64,000 nucleotides of DNA from the NCBI RefSeq assembly GCF_010093185.1, contig NZ_PDWL01000003.1:62001-126000 (forward strand), given 5' to 3'. Made by a program: the position numbers and the translations under genes. Each line of letters opens with the position of its first letter. The first letter of the stretch is position 1. Below, in pieces: positions 1 through 8,889 of the stretch. Under the pieces are notes generated by a model, which made no database searches, was not told where the DNA came from, and saw only the letters and a list, made by a program, of their open reading frames with translations. The stretch comes from Pseudoxanthomonas jiangsuensis (lineage in GTDB: Bacteria; Pseudomonadota; Gammaproteobacteria; Xanthomonadales; Xanthomonadaceae).

Positions 1-2277
1 CAGGGCGCGGCCGCCGATCCGGCGCAGTTCCAGCGCGGCGTCGCTGGCCAGGCCCACCCGCGCGGTCTCGCGCGCCAGCGGCGCGGTCACGCCCAGGCGC
101 GAGGCCAGCGCCTGCGGGCAGTGGCTGCGGCAGGCCACCACCACCAGGTCGTTGTCCTGGGCCAGGTAGACCGCCGCGTCGGGGAAGTTCTCCAGCATCG
201 CCGCCACGATCGAGGCCAGCAGGGCGTCGTCGATCTCGTAGGTCTGCAGCCATTGCACCAGCAGGCCGTCCTCGGCCAGGTGGCCGTGCAGGAAACGGTA
301 GAACTCGGTGGTGAACAGCCCGGCCACGCCGCTGACCCAGGGGTTGGACGGCTCGGACACGATCACGTCGTAGCGGCGCCGGCCGCTGGCGTAGAGGCGG
401 CGGGCATCGTCGAAGCGGACCTGCGAGCGCGGATCGTGCAGGGCGCGGTCGATCCGCGCCGCGAACAGGCGGCTGCCGGCGGCATGCACCTGCGGCTCGA
501 TCTCCACCGTCTCCACCCTTCGCACCCGGTCGCTGCCGAGCAGGGTGTGGGTGGACAGGCCCAGGCCCCAGCCGATCACCCCGACCTGCTGCGGCCGCGG
601 ATGCAGCGCCAGCGGCAAGGCGCCGAGGGTGACCATGGTCAGTTCGTCGCCGCCGGGCGGATCGTCCAGGCGCATGGCCATGGCGCCGTCGGACTTGCCG
701 TTGGTCAGCAGCGACAGGGTGCCCCGCTCGGGCGAGCGCACGACGCCGATGGTCGCGGTCTTGCCGTCGCGCAGGAACGGCACCTGCAGCGCGTCGTCCA
801 GGCGGGCATGGCCGGTGCGGAACGCGCCCGACAGCTGCGCGCGCGGATCGGGCCGGCCCCACAGCAGGGCGATGCCCAGCGCGGCGGTCGCCGCCGCCAC
901 CAGCGCGCCGATCCGGCGAGGCGGCAGTTCGCTGCGGGCATGGGCCAGCAGCCAGAAACCCAGGGCGATGTCGCCGGCCGCGGCCAGGACCAGGCCCAGG
1001 CGCACGCCCAGCACCGGCACCAGCAGGTGGGTCATCAGCAGGACGCCGGCGATCGCGCCCAGGGTGTTGGCCGCGTACAGCCGGCCGATGGCCGCCTCGC
1101 CGCCGCCCTCGCGCAGCAGGGCCAGGGTGAACAGCGGCAGGGTGGTGCCGGCGAAGAACGCCGCCGGCAGCATCACTGCCAGCGCGATCCCGGCGCTGCC
1201 CAGCAGGAACAGCCGGTAGCCGACATCGGTGCGCGCCAGCGCCTGGACCAGGGCCGCGGTCCAGTCGAAGGAATGGGCGAAGGCCAGCAGGGACAGCAGG
1301 GCGGCCACGCCCATCGCCACCTGGGCCAGGGCGGCGGTGCGCAGCGGATCGGGCAGCCGCGCCGCGCGCCGCTGCACCCAGGCGCCGCCGAAGGCCAGGC
1401 CGAGCAGGAACGCGGCCAGCATCAACTCGAAGCTGTGCACGGTGGTGCCCAGGGCCTGGTTGAGCAGGCGGACCCAGCCGATCTCGTAGACGAAGGAGCA
1501 GGCGCCGGAGAGCAGGCCGATCCAGAGCACGGCGCGGGTCCGTGGCGTGGACGCCGTCGTGCTTGCGGGGGCACTTTGCCGTGATGCTGTGGTTGCGGCT
1601 TCGTCTGTCGGCATGGCCTTGGAGGCGCGCCGCGAGAGCCAGCCGGCCGCCGCGGCCACCGCCAGGTTGGCGATCCCGGCCACCGTCATCGCCCCGGGCA
1701 TGCCCAGCCGCGGCAGCAGTAGGAAGGTCGCCCCGAGCGCACCCAGGGCCGCGCCCAGGCTGTTGGCGAAATACAGGCCGCCGAGCACGCGGCCGTCCTG
1801 CGCCGGCCCGGCCGCGCGCAGCCAGCCGGCGCTGAGCAGCGGGAAGGTGGCGCCGAGCAGGAGGCAGGCCGGCAGGATCAGCAGGGCCGCCGACAGCCAG
1901 GGCCACAGCTGGCCGGCGCTGCCGTCGCCGAGCGCGGCCAGCACCGTTTCCGACAACCCGGCGTAGCCCAGGAACAGCGGGTGGAAGGCCAATCCGAGCA
2001 CACCGATCGCGGCCTCGGCCAGCGCATAGGCCAGCAGCAGGCGCCGCCAGCGCGGGACCAGGCGCGCCGCCAGCCAGGCGCCCAGGGCCATGCCGCCCAT
2101 GAAGATCGCCAGCACCAGGCTCTGCGCGTAGGCGGCATGGCCCAGGACCAGGCCGAGGTAGTGCGACCACAGCGACTGGTAGACCAGACCGGAGAAGCCC
2201 GAGACCACGAACAGCCCCAGCACCGCCGCGCCGGGCAGTGCGGCGGTGCGCGCCGCGGGCAGCGGGGAGGCCGTCAT
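1..2277 (-). CDS. Fused MFS-type membrane protein / spermidine synthase-like protein (3' end outside window)
   Basis: The reading frame is open from ATG at 2277 to the left edge, so at least 759 residues are present and the C-terminus is missing. The first ~450 residues are a series of hydrophobic helices with Gly-rich turns such as [15 protein letters not shown] and, later, [10 protein letters not shown], giving two similar membrane halves. The remainder is a soluble domain of the spermidine-synthase fold: [13 protein letters not shown] is the nucleotide-binding glycine loop and [13 protein letters not shown] the following active-site strand. Members of this fused family are common in proteobacteria but the substrate is not established; polyamine synthesis should not be assumed. 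It lies 66 bases after the GT9 gene on the same strand, so the two may be cotranscribed. Confidence 0.85.
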   Translation of the reverse strand, partial: MTASPLPAARTAALPGAAVLGLFVVSGFSGLVYQSLWSHYLGLVLGHAAYAQSLVLAIFMGGMALGAWLAARLVPRWRRLLLAYALAEAAIGVLGLAFHPLFLGYAGLSETVLAALGDGSAGQLWPWLSAALLILPACLLLGATFPLLSAGWLRAAGPAQDGRVLGGLYFANSLGAALGALGATFLLLPRLGMPGAMTVAGIANLAVAAAAGWLSRRASKAMPTDEAATTASRQSAPASTTASTPRTRAVLWIGLLSGACSFVYEIGWVRLLNQALGTTVHSFELMLAAFLLGLAFGGAWVQRRAARLPDPLRTAALAQVAMGVAALLSLLAFAHSFDWTAALVQALARTDVGYRLFLLGSAGIALAVMLPAAFFAGTTLPLFTLALLREGGGEAAIGRLYAANTLGAIAGVLLMTHLLVPVLGVRLGLVLAAAGDIALGFWLLAHARSELPPRRIGALVAAATAALGIALLWGRPDPRAQLSGAFRTGHARLDDALQVPFLRDGKTATIGVVRSPERGTLSLLTNGKSDGAMAMRLDDPPGGDELTMVTLGALPLALHPRPQQVGVIGWGLGLSTHTLLGSDRVRRVETVEIEPQVHAAGSRLFAARIDRALHDPRSQVRFDDARRLYASGRRRYDVIVSEPSNPWVSGVAGLFTTEFYRFLHGHLAEDGLLVQWLQTYEIDDALLASIVAAMLENFPDAAVYLAQDNDLVVVACRSHCPQALASRLGVTAPLARETARVGLASDAALELRRIGGRAL

Positions 2278-2343
2278 CCGCGGAACGGCACGCGTGCGGA
2301 TGCGAAGCGCCCGGCGGGACGCCGGGCGGCCGCGGGCGGCGGC

Positions 2344-3381
2344 TCAGCGGCCGTGGTCGGCCCGGTAGCGTTCGAACGCATCGACCGCGTCGTCCACGGT
2401 GACCAGCTCCATCACTCCGTCGTGCTCGATCTTGGTGCCCCACTTCAGCGCCGCCGCCGGCTTGCCCAGGTACCTGCGTGCGGCGTCGTCGTAGCGGTCC
2501 ACGCAGTAGCGGCGGTCGGAGTAGGGGCCGCTGCGGGCCGGGTTGCTGGCCGCGTGCAGGCCCAGCACCCTGGTGCCCATGGCGTTGGCGATGTGCATCG
2601 GCCCGGAGTCGGGGGTGACCAGCAGGTCGGCGCGCTCGAGCAGGGCCGGCAGCTGCTTGAGGGTGTCTTTGCCGACCAGGTCCAGCGCCGGCGCGCGCAT
2701 GGTCGCCACGATCGCGTCGGCGGTCTCGCGCTCCAGCGCGCTGCGGCCGCCGCACAGCACGACCCGCCAGCCGCGCGATGCGGCATGGTCGGCGAGGGCG
2801 GCGTAGCGCTGCGGATACCAGTTGCGGCGGACGTGGCTGGAGCAGGGCGAGATCATCAGCACCGGGGTGCCGTCGTCGGCCCACTGCGCCCGGGCCCATT
2901 CGCGGGCGGCGTCGGGCACCGGCAGGTTCCAGACCACCTGATCCTGCTTCAGGCCCAGCGGTTCGCAGAAGCTGCCGATGGCGTCGAGCACGTGGATCCC
3001 GGGACGGTCGGGGATGCGCTCGTTGACGAACAGCCCGTGCAGGTCCTTCGAGCGCGCGCGGTCATAGCCGACCCGGCGGCGGGCGCGGACGAAGGCCGAC
3101 AGCAGGTTGGCGCGCGCGGCCACCTGCAGCTGCAGCAGCACCTCGAAGCCGGCGGCCGGCAGGCTGCGGCGCAGGGCGCGCATCCCGGCCAGGCCGGTGC
3201 GCTTGTCGTAGACGTGGAAGCTCACCCCTTCCAGGCCTTCGAGCAGGCGATGGCCGGCCGGATCGATGATCCAGTACAGCGGCGCGTCCGGCCAGGCCCG
3301 TTGCAGGGTGCGGACCAGGGGCACGACGTGGGTGACGTCGCCCAGGGCGGACAGGCGCAGCAGGCAGATCGAGGGGCGCAT
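2344..3381 (-). CDS. Glycosyltransferase family 9 (heptosyltransferase-like)
   Basis: 345 residues. The N-terminus, with [17 protein letters not shown], is the acceptor-side signature of the ADP-heptose:LPS heptosyltransferases (WaaC/WaaF/WaaQ, GT9). [14 protein letters not shown] near residue 270 is the conserved donor-site D-S-G-x-x-H-x-A motif. It should transfer heptose or a related sugar to the lipopolysaccharide inner core on the cytoplasmic face of the inner membrane. The start MRPSICLL was chosen because it places the family motif at the N-terminus; further upstream codons run into the divergent kdkA gene. Its neighbour kdkA phosphorylates Kdo, so the pair fits an LPS-core locus. Which core sugar it adds cannot be decided from sequence. 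Confidence 0.88.
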   Translation of the reverse strand: MRPSICLLRLSALGDVTHVVPLVRTLQRAWPDAPLYWIIDPAGHRLLEGLEGVSFHVYDKRTGLAGMRALRRSLPAAGFEVLLQLQVAARANLLSAFVRARRRVGYDRARSKDLHGLFVNERIPDRPGIHVLDAIGSFCEPLGLKQDQVVWNLPVPDAAREWARAQWADDGTPVLMISPCSSHVRRNWYPQRYAALADHAASRGWRVVLCGGRSALERETADAIVATMRAPALDLVGKDTLKQLPALLERADLLVTPDSGPMHIANAMGTRVLGLHAASNPARSGPYSDRRYCVDRYDDAARRYLGKPAAALKWGTKIEHDGVMELVTVDDAVDAFERYRADHGR

Positions 3382-3398
3382 CGGTCTCGGGGTGTTGT

Positions 3399-3404
3399 TA
3401 GACT
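3399..3404 (+). promoter_or_regulatory. Possible -10 element (TAGACT) seven bases before kdkA
   Basis: TAGACT lies seven bases before the ATG of kdkA at 3412. No good -35 is visible. If used, the transcript would begin at or next to the start codon, as at several other genes in this window (46288, 52601, 52619, 54744). Confidence 0.35.
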
Positions 3405-3411
3405 CGCGCGA

Positions 3412-4161
3412 ATGGCCGCGTTCGACGCCAATGAAGCCCTGACGCCGTACCGCGCCGACAGCGGATACGGCTCCATTCTGTTCGACCGCGAACGGCTGCG
3501 GCAAGCCGGGCCGGAGCTGTTCTCGCCGGTGGCCTGGGGCGAGCGTGCGCGCCCGGTCTCGTCCGGCGGGCGCGGCGGCGCCTGGTTCGTCGATGCCCCG
3601 TTCGGCGCCTGCGTGCTGCGCCACTACCTGCGCGGCGGCCTGGCCGCACGGGTCTCGCGCGACCGCTACCTGTGGCACGGCGCGGCGCGCACCCGCAGCT
3701 TCGCCGAGTTCCGGCTGATGCGCGAGCTGATCGGCCGCGGCCTGCCGGTGCCGCGGCCGCTGGCCGCCTCCTACGTGCGCGATGGCCTGCGCTACCGCGC
3801 CTCGATCCTGCTGGAGCGGCTGGACGGGGTGCGCTCGCTGGCCGACCGCGCGCTGGTGGCCGGCGCCGGCGCGCCCTGGGAGGAGGCCGGGCGGCTGATC
3901 GCGCGCTTCCACCGCGAAGGCCTGGACCATGCAGACCTCAACGCCCACAACCTGCTGTTCGACGGCAACGGCCGCGGCTGGCTGATCGACTTCGACCGCG
4001 GCCGCATGCGCATCCCGGCCACCGGCTGGCGCGAGGCCAACCTGCGCCGGCTGCACCGCTCGCTGCTCAAGCTGCGTGGCGAGCGCAGCCGTGACGAGGT
4101 CGACAAGGACTTCGCCCGCCTGCGCCGCGCCTACGACCTGGCCTGGAACCGGGGCTGCTGA
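3412..4161 (+). CDS. kdkA: 3-deoxy-D-manno-octulosonic acid (Kdo) kinase
   Basis: 249 residues. The protein has the small kinase-like fold of the WaaP/KdkA family: [12 protein letters not shown] near residue 177 is the catalytic loop, and IDFDRG about 15 residues later is the metal-binding motif. It phosphorylates the 4-position of Kdo in the LPS inner core using ATP, a modification typical of organisms with a single Kdo residue. It is divergent from the GT9 gene, with 30 bases between the two starts. The next gene starts two bases after its stop, so kdkA probably heads an operon continuing into the MBL-fold and moa genes. Confidence 0.87.
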   Translation: MAAFDANEALTPYRADSGYGSILFDRERLRQAGPELFSPVAWGERARPVSSGGRGGAWFVDAPFGACVLRHYLRGGLAARVSRDRYLWHGAARTRSFAEFRLMRELIGRGLPVPRPLAASYVRDGLRYRASILLERLDGVRSLADRALVAGAGAPWEEAGRLIARFHREGLDHADLNAHNLLFDGNGRGWLIDFDRGRMRIPATGWREANLRRLHRSLLKLRGERSRDEVDKDFARLRRAYDLAWNRGC

Positions 4162-4162
4162 G

Positions 4163-4918
4163 ATGGCCTGGTCCTTGCGCCTGCACGGGGTCGGCAACGC
4201 GACGGCGGTGGAGCTGGGCTCGGCCATGGCCAGCATCGAGCACCAGGGCGCGCCCTGGCTGACGATCGACTGCGGCGCCGAGGGCCTGACCGCGTTCGAG
4301 GCCCAGTACGGGCGCATGCCCGGCGCGGTGTTCGTCACCCATGCCCACCTGGACCACATCGCCGGGCTGGAGCGGCTGTTCGTCGCCACCTGGTTCGATC
4401 CGGAGCGGCGCGGGCGGGTGCGGCTGTACGTGCCGGCGCCGATCGTGCCCCTGCTGCAGCGGCGGGTGGGCGACTACCCGAACGTGCTGGCCGAGGGCGG
4501 GGTCAACTTCTGGGACGCGTTCCAGCTGGTGCCGGTGAGCGAGGCGTTCTGGCACGAGGGCCTGCGCCTGGAGGTGTTCCCGGTGCGCCACCACTGGCCA
4601 GACACCGCCTTCGGCCTGCGCCTGCGCGGCAGCCTGGTGTGGAGCGGCGATACCCGGCCGATCCCGGAGATGCTGGCCCGCCACGCCGACGACGGCGAAC
4701 TCATCGCCCACGACTGCGCCCTGCACGGCAATCCCTCGCACACCGGCCTGGACGACCTGGAGCGCGAATACCCGGCGGCCCTGCGCCAGCGCATGCTGCT
4801 CTACCACTACGCCGGCCAGGCCGACGCGGCGGCGATCGCCGCGCGCGGCTACGACGTGGCCCGTCCCGGCGAGCTGCGCGCGCTGGCGGCGCCGACCGCG
4901 ATGCAGGCATCGGCATGA
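4163..4918 (+). CDS. MBL-fold metallo-hydrolase
   Basis: 251 residues. THAHLDHIAG (about residues 59-68) is the metal-binding HxHxDH motif of the metallo-beta-lactamase superfamily. Further ligands are likely the histidine of VRHHWPD, the aspartate of WSGDTRP and the histidine of LLYHYAG. This layout resembles RNase Z-like or cyclic-nucleotide phosphodiesterase-like members more than beta-lactamases. The substrate is unknown. The ATG is two bases beyond the kdkA stop, and its own stop overlaps the moaA ATG (ATGA). It is therefore coupled to molybdopterin genes, but no known step of that pathway needs such an enzyme. Confidence 0.8.
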   Translation: MAWSLRLHGVGNATAVELGSAMASIEHQGAPWLTIDCGAEGLTAFEAQYGRMPGAVFVTHAHLDHIAGLERLFVATWFDPERRGRVRLYVPAPIVPLLQRRVGDYPNVLAEGGVNFWDAFQLVPVSEAFWHEGLRLEVFPVRHHWPDTAFGLRLRGSLVWSGDTRPIPEMLARHADDGELIAHDCALHGNPSHTGLDDLEREYPAALRQRMLLYHYAGQADAAAIAARGYDVARPGELRALAAPTAMQASA

Positions 4919-5937
4919 GCCTGGCCCAGCAGCTGCAGCCCCTGCCGCACGACCGCCTCGGCCGGCCGCTGCACGACCTGCGGCTGTCGGTGATCGAGGC
5001 TTGCAACTTCCGCTGCGGCTACTGCATGCCGGCCGACCGGATTCCCGACGACCACGGCCTGGACGCGGCCGGACGGCTGTCGTTCGCGCAGATCGAGACC
5101 CTGGTCCGCGGCTTCGCCGCGATCGGCGTGCGCAAGCTGCGCCTGACCGGCGGCGAGCCCCTGCTGCGCAAGCGCCTGCCCGAGCTGGTCGCGCGCCTGG
5201 CGAGGATCCCGGGGATCGAGGATCTGGCGCTGACCACCAACGCCTCGCTGCTGGCCGGCCAGGCCCGCGCCCTGCGCGAGGCCGGGCTGCGCCGGATCAC
5301 GGTCAGCCTGGACGCGCTGGAACCGGCCGCGTTCGCGCGCATGTCCGGAGGCCGCGGCGAGATCGGCGCGGTGCTGGACGGGATTGCCGCGGCCGAGGCC
5401 GCCGGCTTCGGCGCGTTGAAGATCAACTGCGTGGTCCAGCGCGGCGCCAACGAGGACCAGGTCCTGCCGTTGCTGGAGCGCTTCCGCGGGAGCGGCCACG
5501 TGGTCCGCTTCATCGAATACATGGACGTGGGCACCTGCAACGGCTGGGATCCGGCCCAGGTGGTGAGCTCGCGCGAGCTGCGCGACCGGATCGCCACGCG
5601 CTGGCCGTTGCGGCCGCTGCAGGCGCAGTACCGTGGCGAAGTGGCCGAGCGTTACGCCTTCGTCGACGGCGGCGGCGAGGTCGGCTTCGTCAGTTCGGTC
5701 AGCGCGCCGTTCTGCGGCGACTGCCACCGCGCCCGGGTCTCGGCCGACGGCCGGCTGTACACCTGCCTGTTCGCCGGACAGGGCCATGATCTGCGCCCGG
5801 CGCTGGCCCAGGGCGAGGCCTGGCTGGCCGGGCACGTTGCCGGGCTGTGGGGCCGGCGCGGCGACCGCTACAGCGAGATCCGCGGCCGGCCGCAGGCGCC
5901 GCGCAAGCACATCGAGATGTACCTGATCGGAGGTTGA
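4915..5937 (+). CDS. moaA: GTP 3',8-cyclase (molybdenum cofactor biosynthesis protein A)
   Basis: 340 residues. Radical-SAM enzyme that turns GTP into 3',8-cyclo-7,8-dihydro-GTP, the first step of molybdopterin synthesis. The N-terminal [4Fe-4S] site is CNFRCGYC (Cys30, 34, 37). The substrate-side cluster is formed by Cys267, Cys270 and Cys284 in the CGDCHRARVSADGRLYTC segment. The protein ends in Gly-Gly, as required in characterised MoaA. TGGEPLL is the SAM-contacting GGEP motif. The start overlaps the stop of the upstream MBL gene by four bases, and moaC begins immediately after the moaA stop. Confidence 0.97.
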   Translation: MSLAQQLQPLPHDRLGRPLHDLRLSVIEACNFRCGYCMPADRIPDDHGLDAAGRLSFAQIETLVRGFAAIGVRKLRLTGGEPLLRKRLPELVARLARIPGIEDLALTTNASLLAGQARALREAGLRRITVSLDALEPAAFARMSGGRGEIGAVLDGIAAAEAAGFGALKINCVVQRGANEDQVLPLLERFRGSGHVVRFIEYMDVGTCNGWDPAQVVSSRELRDRIATRWPLRPLQAQYRGEVAERYAFVDGGGEVGFVSSVSAPFCGDCHRARVSADGRLYTCLFAGQGHDLRPALAQGEAWLAGHVAGLWGRRGDRYSEIRGRPQAPRKHIEMYLIGG

Positions 5938-6447
5938 GTGGCTGCACCCAGGAAAACCGGCGCCAGCGCCCCCCGACTGACCCATCTGGACGCCGCCGGC
6001 CGTCCGGCGATGGTCGACGTATCGGCCAAGGAGGTGAGCGCACGCAGCGCCGTCGCCGAGTGCCGGGTCAAGTTCCCGGCCGCAGTGGCCGCGCAGCTGC
6101 GTGCCAGCGGCCTGCGCTCCGGCAAGGGCGGAATCGTCGAGACCGCGGTGATCGCCGGGACGATGGCGGCCAAACGCACCCACGAGCTGATCCCGTTCTG
6201 CCACGCGCTGCCGCTGGACGGCGTGCGCATCGCGATCGACTGGCATGGCGAGCGCGAGTTGCGGATCGAGTGCCAGGCCCGCACCACCGCCCGCACCGGG
6301 GTAGAGATGGAGGCGCTGACCGGGGCCACGGTCGCCGCGCTGACCGTGTACGACATGAGCAAGGCCCTGTCGCACGGGATCGTGCTCGGCCCGGCACGGC
6401 TGCTGGGCAAGCGCGGCGGCAAGCGCGATTTCGGGACGGTGGGCTGA
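5938..6447 (+). CDS. moaC: Cyclic pyranopterin monophosphate synthase
   Basis: 169 residues, starting at GTG 5938 directly after the moaA TGA, with a GGAGG-type ribosome site inside the end of moaA. MoaC rearranges 3',8-cyclo-GTP into cyclic pyranopterin monophosphate. Family signatures are [17 protein letters not shown] near the N-terminus, [20 protein letters not shown] in the middle and [20 protein letters not shown] near the C-terminus. The length is normal (about 160 in other bacteria). It shares its terminal TGA with the moaD ATG. Confidence 0.97.
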   Translation: MAAPRKTGASAPRLTHLDAAGRPAMVDVSAKEVSARSAVAECRVKFPAAVAAQLRASGLRSGKGGIVETAVIAGTMAAKRTHELIPFCHALPLDGVRIAIDWHGERELRIECQARTTARTGVEMEALTGATVAALTVYDMSKALSHGIVLGPARLLGKRGGKRDFGTVG

Positions 6448-6689
6448 TGGCGACGATACGGCTGCTTTACTTCGCCAGCCTGCGCGAGGCCGCCGGCTGC
6501 GACGCCGAGACGGTGGACAGCGCCGCGCCGGACCTGGCCGCCCTGTACGCCGAGACCGCCGCACGCCATGGCTTGGCCTGGCCACGCGAGCGGCTGCGGG
6601 TGGCGGCCGACGGTGCGTTCGCGCGCTGGTCCGATCCGCTGCGCGACGGCGGCGAGGTGGCCTTCATCCCGCCGGTGTCGGGGGGATGA
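6447..6689 (+). CDS. moaD: Molybdopterin synthase small subunit
   Basis: 80 residues, ubiquitin-like sulfur carrier. The C-terminus ends in PPVSGG; the terminal Gly-Gly is the residue pair that MoeB adenylates and that then carries the thiocarboxylate. The N-terminal [17 protein letters not shown] is typical of MoaD. The ATG overlaps the moaC stop. No MoeB homologue is present in the window. Very short but confidently assigned because of its position between moaC and moaE. Confidence 0.95.
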   Translation: MATIRLLYFASLREAAGCDAETVDSAAPDLAALYAETAARHGLAWPRERLRVAADGAFARWSDPLRDGGEVAFIPPVSGG

Positions 6690-6694
6690 GGGCG

Positions 6695-7138
6695 ATGCCG
6701 GACAATCCTGCGGCGGTTTCGGTCGAGGCCCGATTCGCGCTGGCCGAAGTGCCGTTCGAGATCGCGCCTTTGCGGCAGGGCTTGCTGCTGGCCCATGCCG
6801 GCGCCTATGCCAGCTTCGAGGGCTGGGTCCGCGACCACAACGAGGGCCGCCCGGTGCGCGGCCTGCACTACGAGGCCTATGCCGCGCTGGCGCAGGCGGA
6901 GGGGCAGCGGATCGTCGATGAGGCGGCAGCGCGTTTCGCCATCGCCGGGGTGCACTGCGTGCACCGCACCGGCGAGCTGGCGATCGGCGACCTGGCGGTG
7001 TGGGTGGGGGTGAGTGCGGGTCACCGCGATGCGGCCTTCGCCGCCTGCCGCTGGGTGATCGACGAGGTCAAGGCGCGGGTGCCGATCTGGAAGCACGAGC
7101 GCTACGCCGACGGCGACGCCGGCTGGCTGCATCCGTAG
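6695..7138 (+). CDS. moaE: Molybdopterin synthase catalytic subunit
   Basis: 147 residues from ATG 6695; an in-frame ATG at 6686 overlaps the moaD stop. The later start is preferred because the run of six G at 6680-6685 is then a ribosome site nine bases away. MoaE accepts sulfur from MoaD to convert cyclic pyranopterin monophosphate to molybdopterin. Recognisable segments are FEGWVRDHNEGRPV, HRTGELAIGD and the Lys-containing VPIWKHE near the C-terminus. It is the last gene of the moa operon and is followed by the SRP RNA gene on the opposite strand. Confidence 0.96.
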   Translation: MPDNPAAVSVEARFALAEVPFEIAPLRQGLLLAHAGAYASFEGWVRDHNEGRPVRGLHYEAYAALAQAEGQRIVDEAAARFAIAGVHCVHRTGELAIGDLAVWVGVSAGHRDAAFAACRWVIDEVKARVPIWKHERYADGDAGWLHP

Positions 7139-7163
7139 GAGTAGCCTTTCCAAGGCGAAAAAA

Positions 7164-7274
7164 GGTGGCGGCCCCGCCGGCTGGCCTCGGCGCCCGCGTC
7201 GATCGATACCGTTGCTGCCTTCCGGCCCTGGCGGGATTTTCGATCTAGCGTCGCGAGGGGCCGACGGGGCCACC
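7164..7274 (-). ncRNA. ffs: Signal recognition particle RNA (4.5S RNA)
   Basis: Read on the minus strand, the centre contains CAGGGCCGGAAGGCAGCA, the conserved SRP RNA symmetric loop and GGAA-type tetraloop hairpin bound by Ffh. The 5' end GGTGGCCCCG pairs with the 3' end CGGGGC-CGCCACC, giving the long closed rod expected of the small bacterial type (about 110 nt). The 3' arm is followed directly by six T (complement of 7158-7163), so the terminal helix doubles as an intrinsic terminator. The RNA acts with Ffh in co-translational targeting to the inner membrane. Exact ends are inferred from the terminal helix. Confidence 0.93.
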
Positions 7275-7785
7275 ATAGGACGGGATCGCTGGGGATCCTG
7301 GTTCCGGCGGGCGGGCAGGCCGCGGTGAAGCGGCCGCCACGCGAGCGGGAGGCGGATTCTAGCCGATTGGCGCGCTGTTCCGCCATGGCGGCGGTGGCCG
7401 CGGGTTGCACAGTCAGGAGCGAACCCGGCGACATGCAAGTGCGAGGCGAAATGCCCCGGCGTCGGCGCTCGAGAGCTGCGTGATCGGGGAGGGGCAGCCC
7501 GGCACCGATGTCCGGGAGCCCCGGGCGCGGGGCAAAAAGGCCCGCTGGCGATGCCCAAAGGCTCCGTGATCGGGGCAAAAGCTCGGCATCGGTGCCGGGG
7601 GAGCCTCGCGCCTGGAGCAAAAAGCTTCGCCGGTGAGGCTGGGAAGCCTCGTGATCGGGGCAAGAGGCCCCGTTGTCGCTGCCTGCATGTCTGGCGGCCG
7701 GTGCTCCGGACCTGGCGAGCAGGGTGTTGCCTACGGGCTTGGGCCTTATGGGAGTGGCGGAGTCTGTGTCTGTTCTGGGGAGGTG
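7275..7785. other. Non-coding stretch between SRP RNA and the inverted-repeat cassette
   Basis: About 510 bases with no supported gene. Open frames run through on both strands, but they also cross the SRP RNA and moaE and show no family resemblance. The first ~165 bases, 5' of ffs, should hold its promoter; no clear hexamers were found. The middle (7441-7690) is an imperfect tandem repeat listed separately. Confidence 0.6.
7441..7690. repeat. Imperfect tandem repeat, period about 85 bp
   Basis: TGATCGGGG recurs at 7481, 7567 and 7652, spaced 86 and 85 bases. Between the first two copies further blocks align in order, for example GGCACCGATGTCCGGGAGCC with GGCATCGGTGCCGGGGGAGC, and then GGGGCAAAAAGGCCCGCTGG with GGAGCAAAAAGCTTCGCCGG. 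A degenerate partial unit precedes 7481 and another follows 7652. The copies are too diverged for a recent duplication. The period is not a multiple of three, which argues against a coding repeat. Confidence 0.7.
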
Positions 7786-7804
7786 GGAAGTGAATCTGAC
7801 CCCG
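7786..7804 (+). repeat. Left terminal inverted repeat of the cassette
   Basis: GGAAGTGAATCTGACCCCG. It matches the right terminus in 18 of 19 positions when reverse complemented. The CTGACCCC core is of the kind that I recall from the ends of elements moved by Y1/RAYT-like transposases; this recollection was not checked. Confidence 0.75.
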
Positions 7805-7888
7805 TTTCATTGGTTGTTTCTCACCACGGGTGACATTGAAACTTGATGGGCATAGGATCGGCTCAGCGGGGCTGATACGGGGCTTGCC

Positions 7889-8425
7889 ATGCGCGCGTTG
7901 CTAATGGTATCGACGTTCTTTCTGCTGGTGACTGTGGCGGGAGACGCCTCGGCACGGCTGTGCCGGAAGAACACCGACTTTCCCTTGATCGATAAGGGGA
8001 TGACGCTCGATGAAGTTACGAAGTTGATTGGCAAGCCGGTTAGCGCGGAAAGTGGGCCAGAGGATTCGAAGGTTCTGTTTTACTGCCTCGCCTCCTCTTT
8101 CCTGGATACCGACGGAAGCGACACGCGCGAGTATTGGGTCCAGATGATGGGCGGCAAAGTCATTGGATACGGGGAGCGTAGCGACGCTGCCGCCATGCAG
8201 CGCGCTCAACGTCAGTACGCGGCAGCGTGGGGAAGCGCGAACATGATCGTAAACAGCGCGAACCAGGCCGCAGACCGGATGGCCTACACGGGCACGCCTG
8301 CTGTGAGCACGCAAATCAATGTCCAGCAAAATGCGGTAGTTCAGCCTGTGGCTCCTGCGCCCGAAACCATGCCGGCTACGGATGACCAATCCAAGCCGGA
8401 TTGGCGCAAATGGAAGCCGTTCTAA
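7889..8425 (+). CDS. Exported protein with a BamE/SmpA-like motif, function unknown
   Basis: 178 residues. MRALLMVSTFFLLVTVAGDASA is a classical Sec signal peptide, cleaved around residue 22, without a lipobox cysteine. The segment IDKGMTLDEVTKLIGKP resembles the GMt-x2-qV-x2-llGkP helix motif of the SmpA/OmlA (BamE) fold, and two cysteines (in RLCRK and FYCLAS) may form a disulfide. The C-terminal third is rich in Ala, Gln, Asn and Pro and probably disordered. It is the first gene in the inverted-repeat cassette and is followed after 27 bases by a second unknown gene. Lower G+C than the surroundings suggests transfer. A true BamE would be a lipoprotein, so it is only BamE-like. Confidence 0.7.
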   Translation: MRALLMVSTFFLLVTVAGDASARLCRKNTDFPLIDKGMTLDEVTKLIGKPVSAESGPEDSKVLFYCLASSFLDTDGSDTREYWVQMMGGKVIGYGERSDAAAMQRAQRQYAAAWGSANMIVNSANQAADRMAYTGTPAVSTQINVQQNAVVQPVAPAPETMPATDDQSKPDWRKWKPF

Positions 8426-8452
8426 CTGGTGTAACTCCATGGGCCAGTCATC

Positions 8453-8866
8453 GTGACTAAACCCGAAATCAAGCAATTCGTTGAAGCCGTTGGCGCCAAA
8501 GTCCCGCTCGCGGGAAGCGAGCACTACGCCCTGTTTCGGCGCGTTTTCAAGCGCCAAAACTACTTCACGCTCAACAAGCGGCTCCTTGTAGTCAAGATTA
8601 GTCGGAGCGATAGACCCTTCTGGGGTCTTGCCAAGGCAATCATTGACTTCATCAACGAGCTTGAAGACTACTCGGTCGTATTGCTTACATCGTCCACAGA
8701 AGGCTGGGTCTTTTCCAAATCCGAAGTCAACGGCTATATCCGCTCTGGGCGCTGGGCTCTCCGCGAAGCGGACGGCAACTACAAGATCAATATGCCTCTT
8801 CCAGACAGCAATATGTTCTCCACTCCTTCCCGCTTTCTTCAGGTGGGTATGGGCACAGAGGCCTAG
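8453..8866 (+). CDS. Protein of unknown function carried by the cassette
   Basis: 137 residues from a GTG at 8453. I do not recognise the family. It has no signal peptide or membrane helix and looks like a small cytoplasmic alpha/beta protein. Notable segments are LLVVKISRSDRPFWGLAKAI, DYSVVLLTSSTEGWVFSKSE and YKINMPLPD. The alternation of hydrophobic strands with basic and polar loops would suit a nuclease-like or nucleotide-binding fold, but no catalytic motif can be named. It has the lowest G+C of any gene in the window and uses A/T-ending codons avoided elsewhere, consistent with horizontal origin. It probably shares a transcript with the signal-peptide gene upstream. Confidence 0.65.
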   Translation: MTKPEIKQFVEAVGAKVPLAGSEHYALFRRVFKRQNYFTLNKRLLVVKISRSDRPFWGLAKAIIDFINELEDYSVVLLTSSTEGWVFSKSEVNGYIRSGRWALREADGNYKINMPLPDSNMFSTPSRFLQVGMGTEA

Positions 8867-8889
8867 CTTTTCGTCGGCGAACGGGCAAG

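Noticed and set aside
121..1584. A plus-strand frame of 487 codons at the left edge
   Set aside because: The minus-strand frame here gives a coherent membrane/spermidine-synthase-like protein; the plus-strand product is His/Gln/Arg-rich noise.
7441..7690. CRISPR-like array
   Set aside because: Only two to three highly diverged units of ~85 bp without constant repeats and unique spacers of CRISPR size; no cas genes in the window.
6467..7810. A minus-strand open frame with 28-residue imperfect peptide repeats
   Set aside because: It runs antisense through moaD and moaE and straight through the SRP RNA gene. The repeat is explained at DNA level, and its 85-86 bp period is not a whole number of codons.
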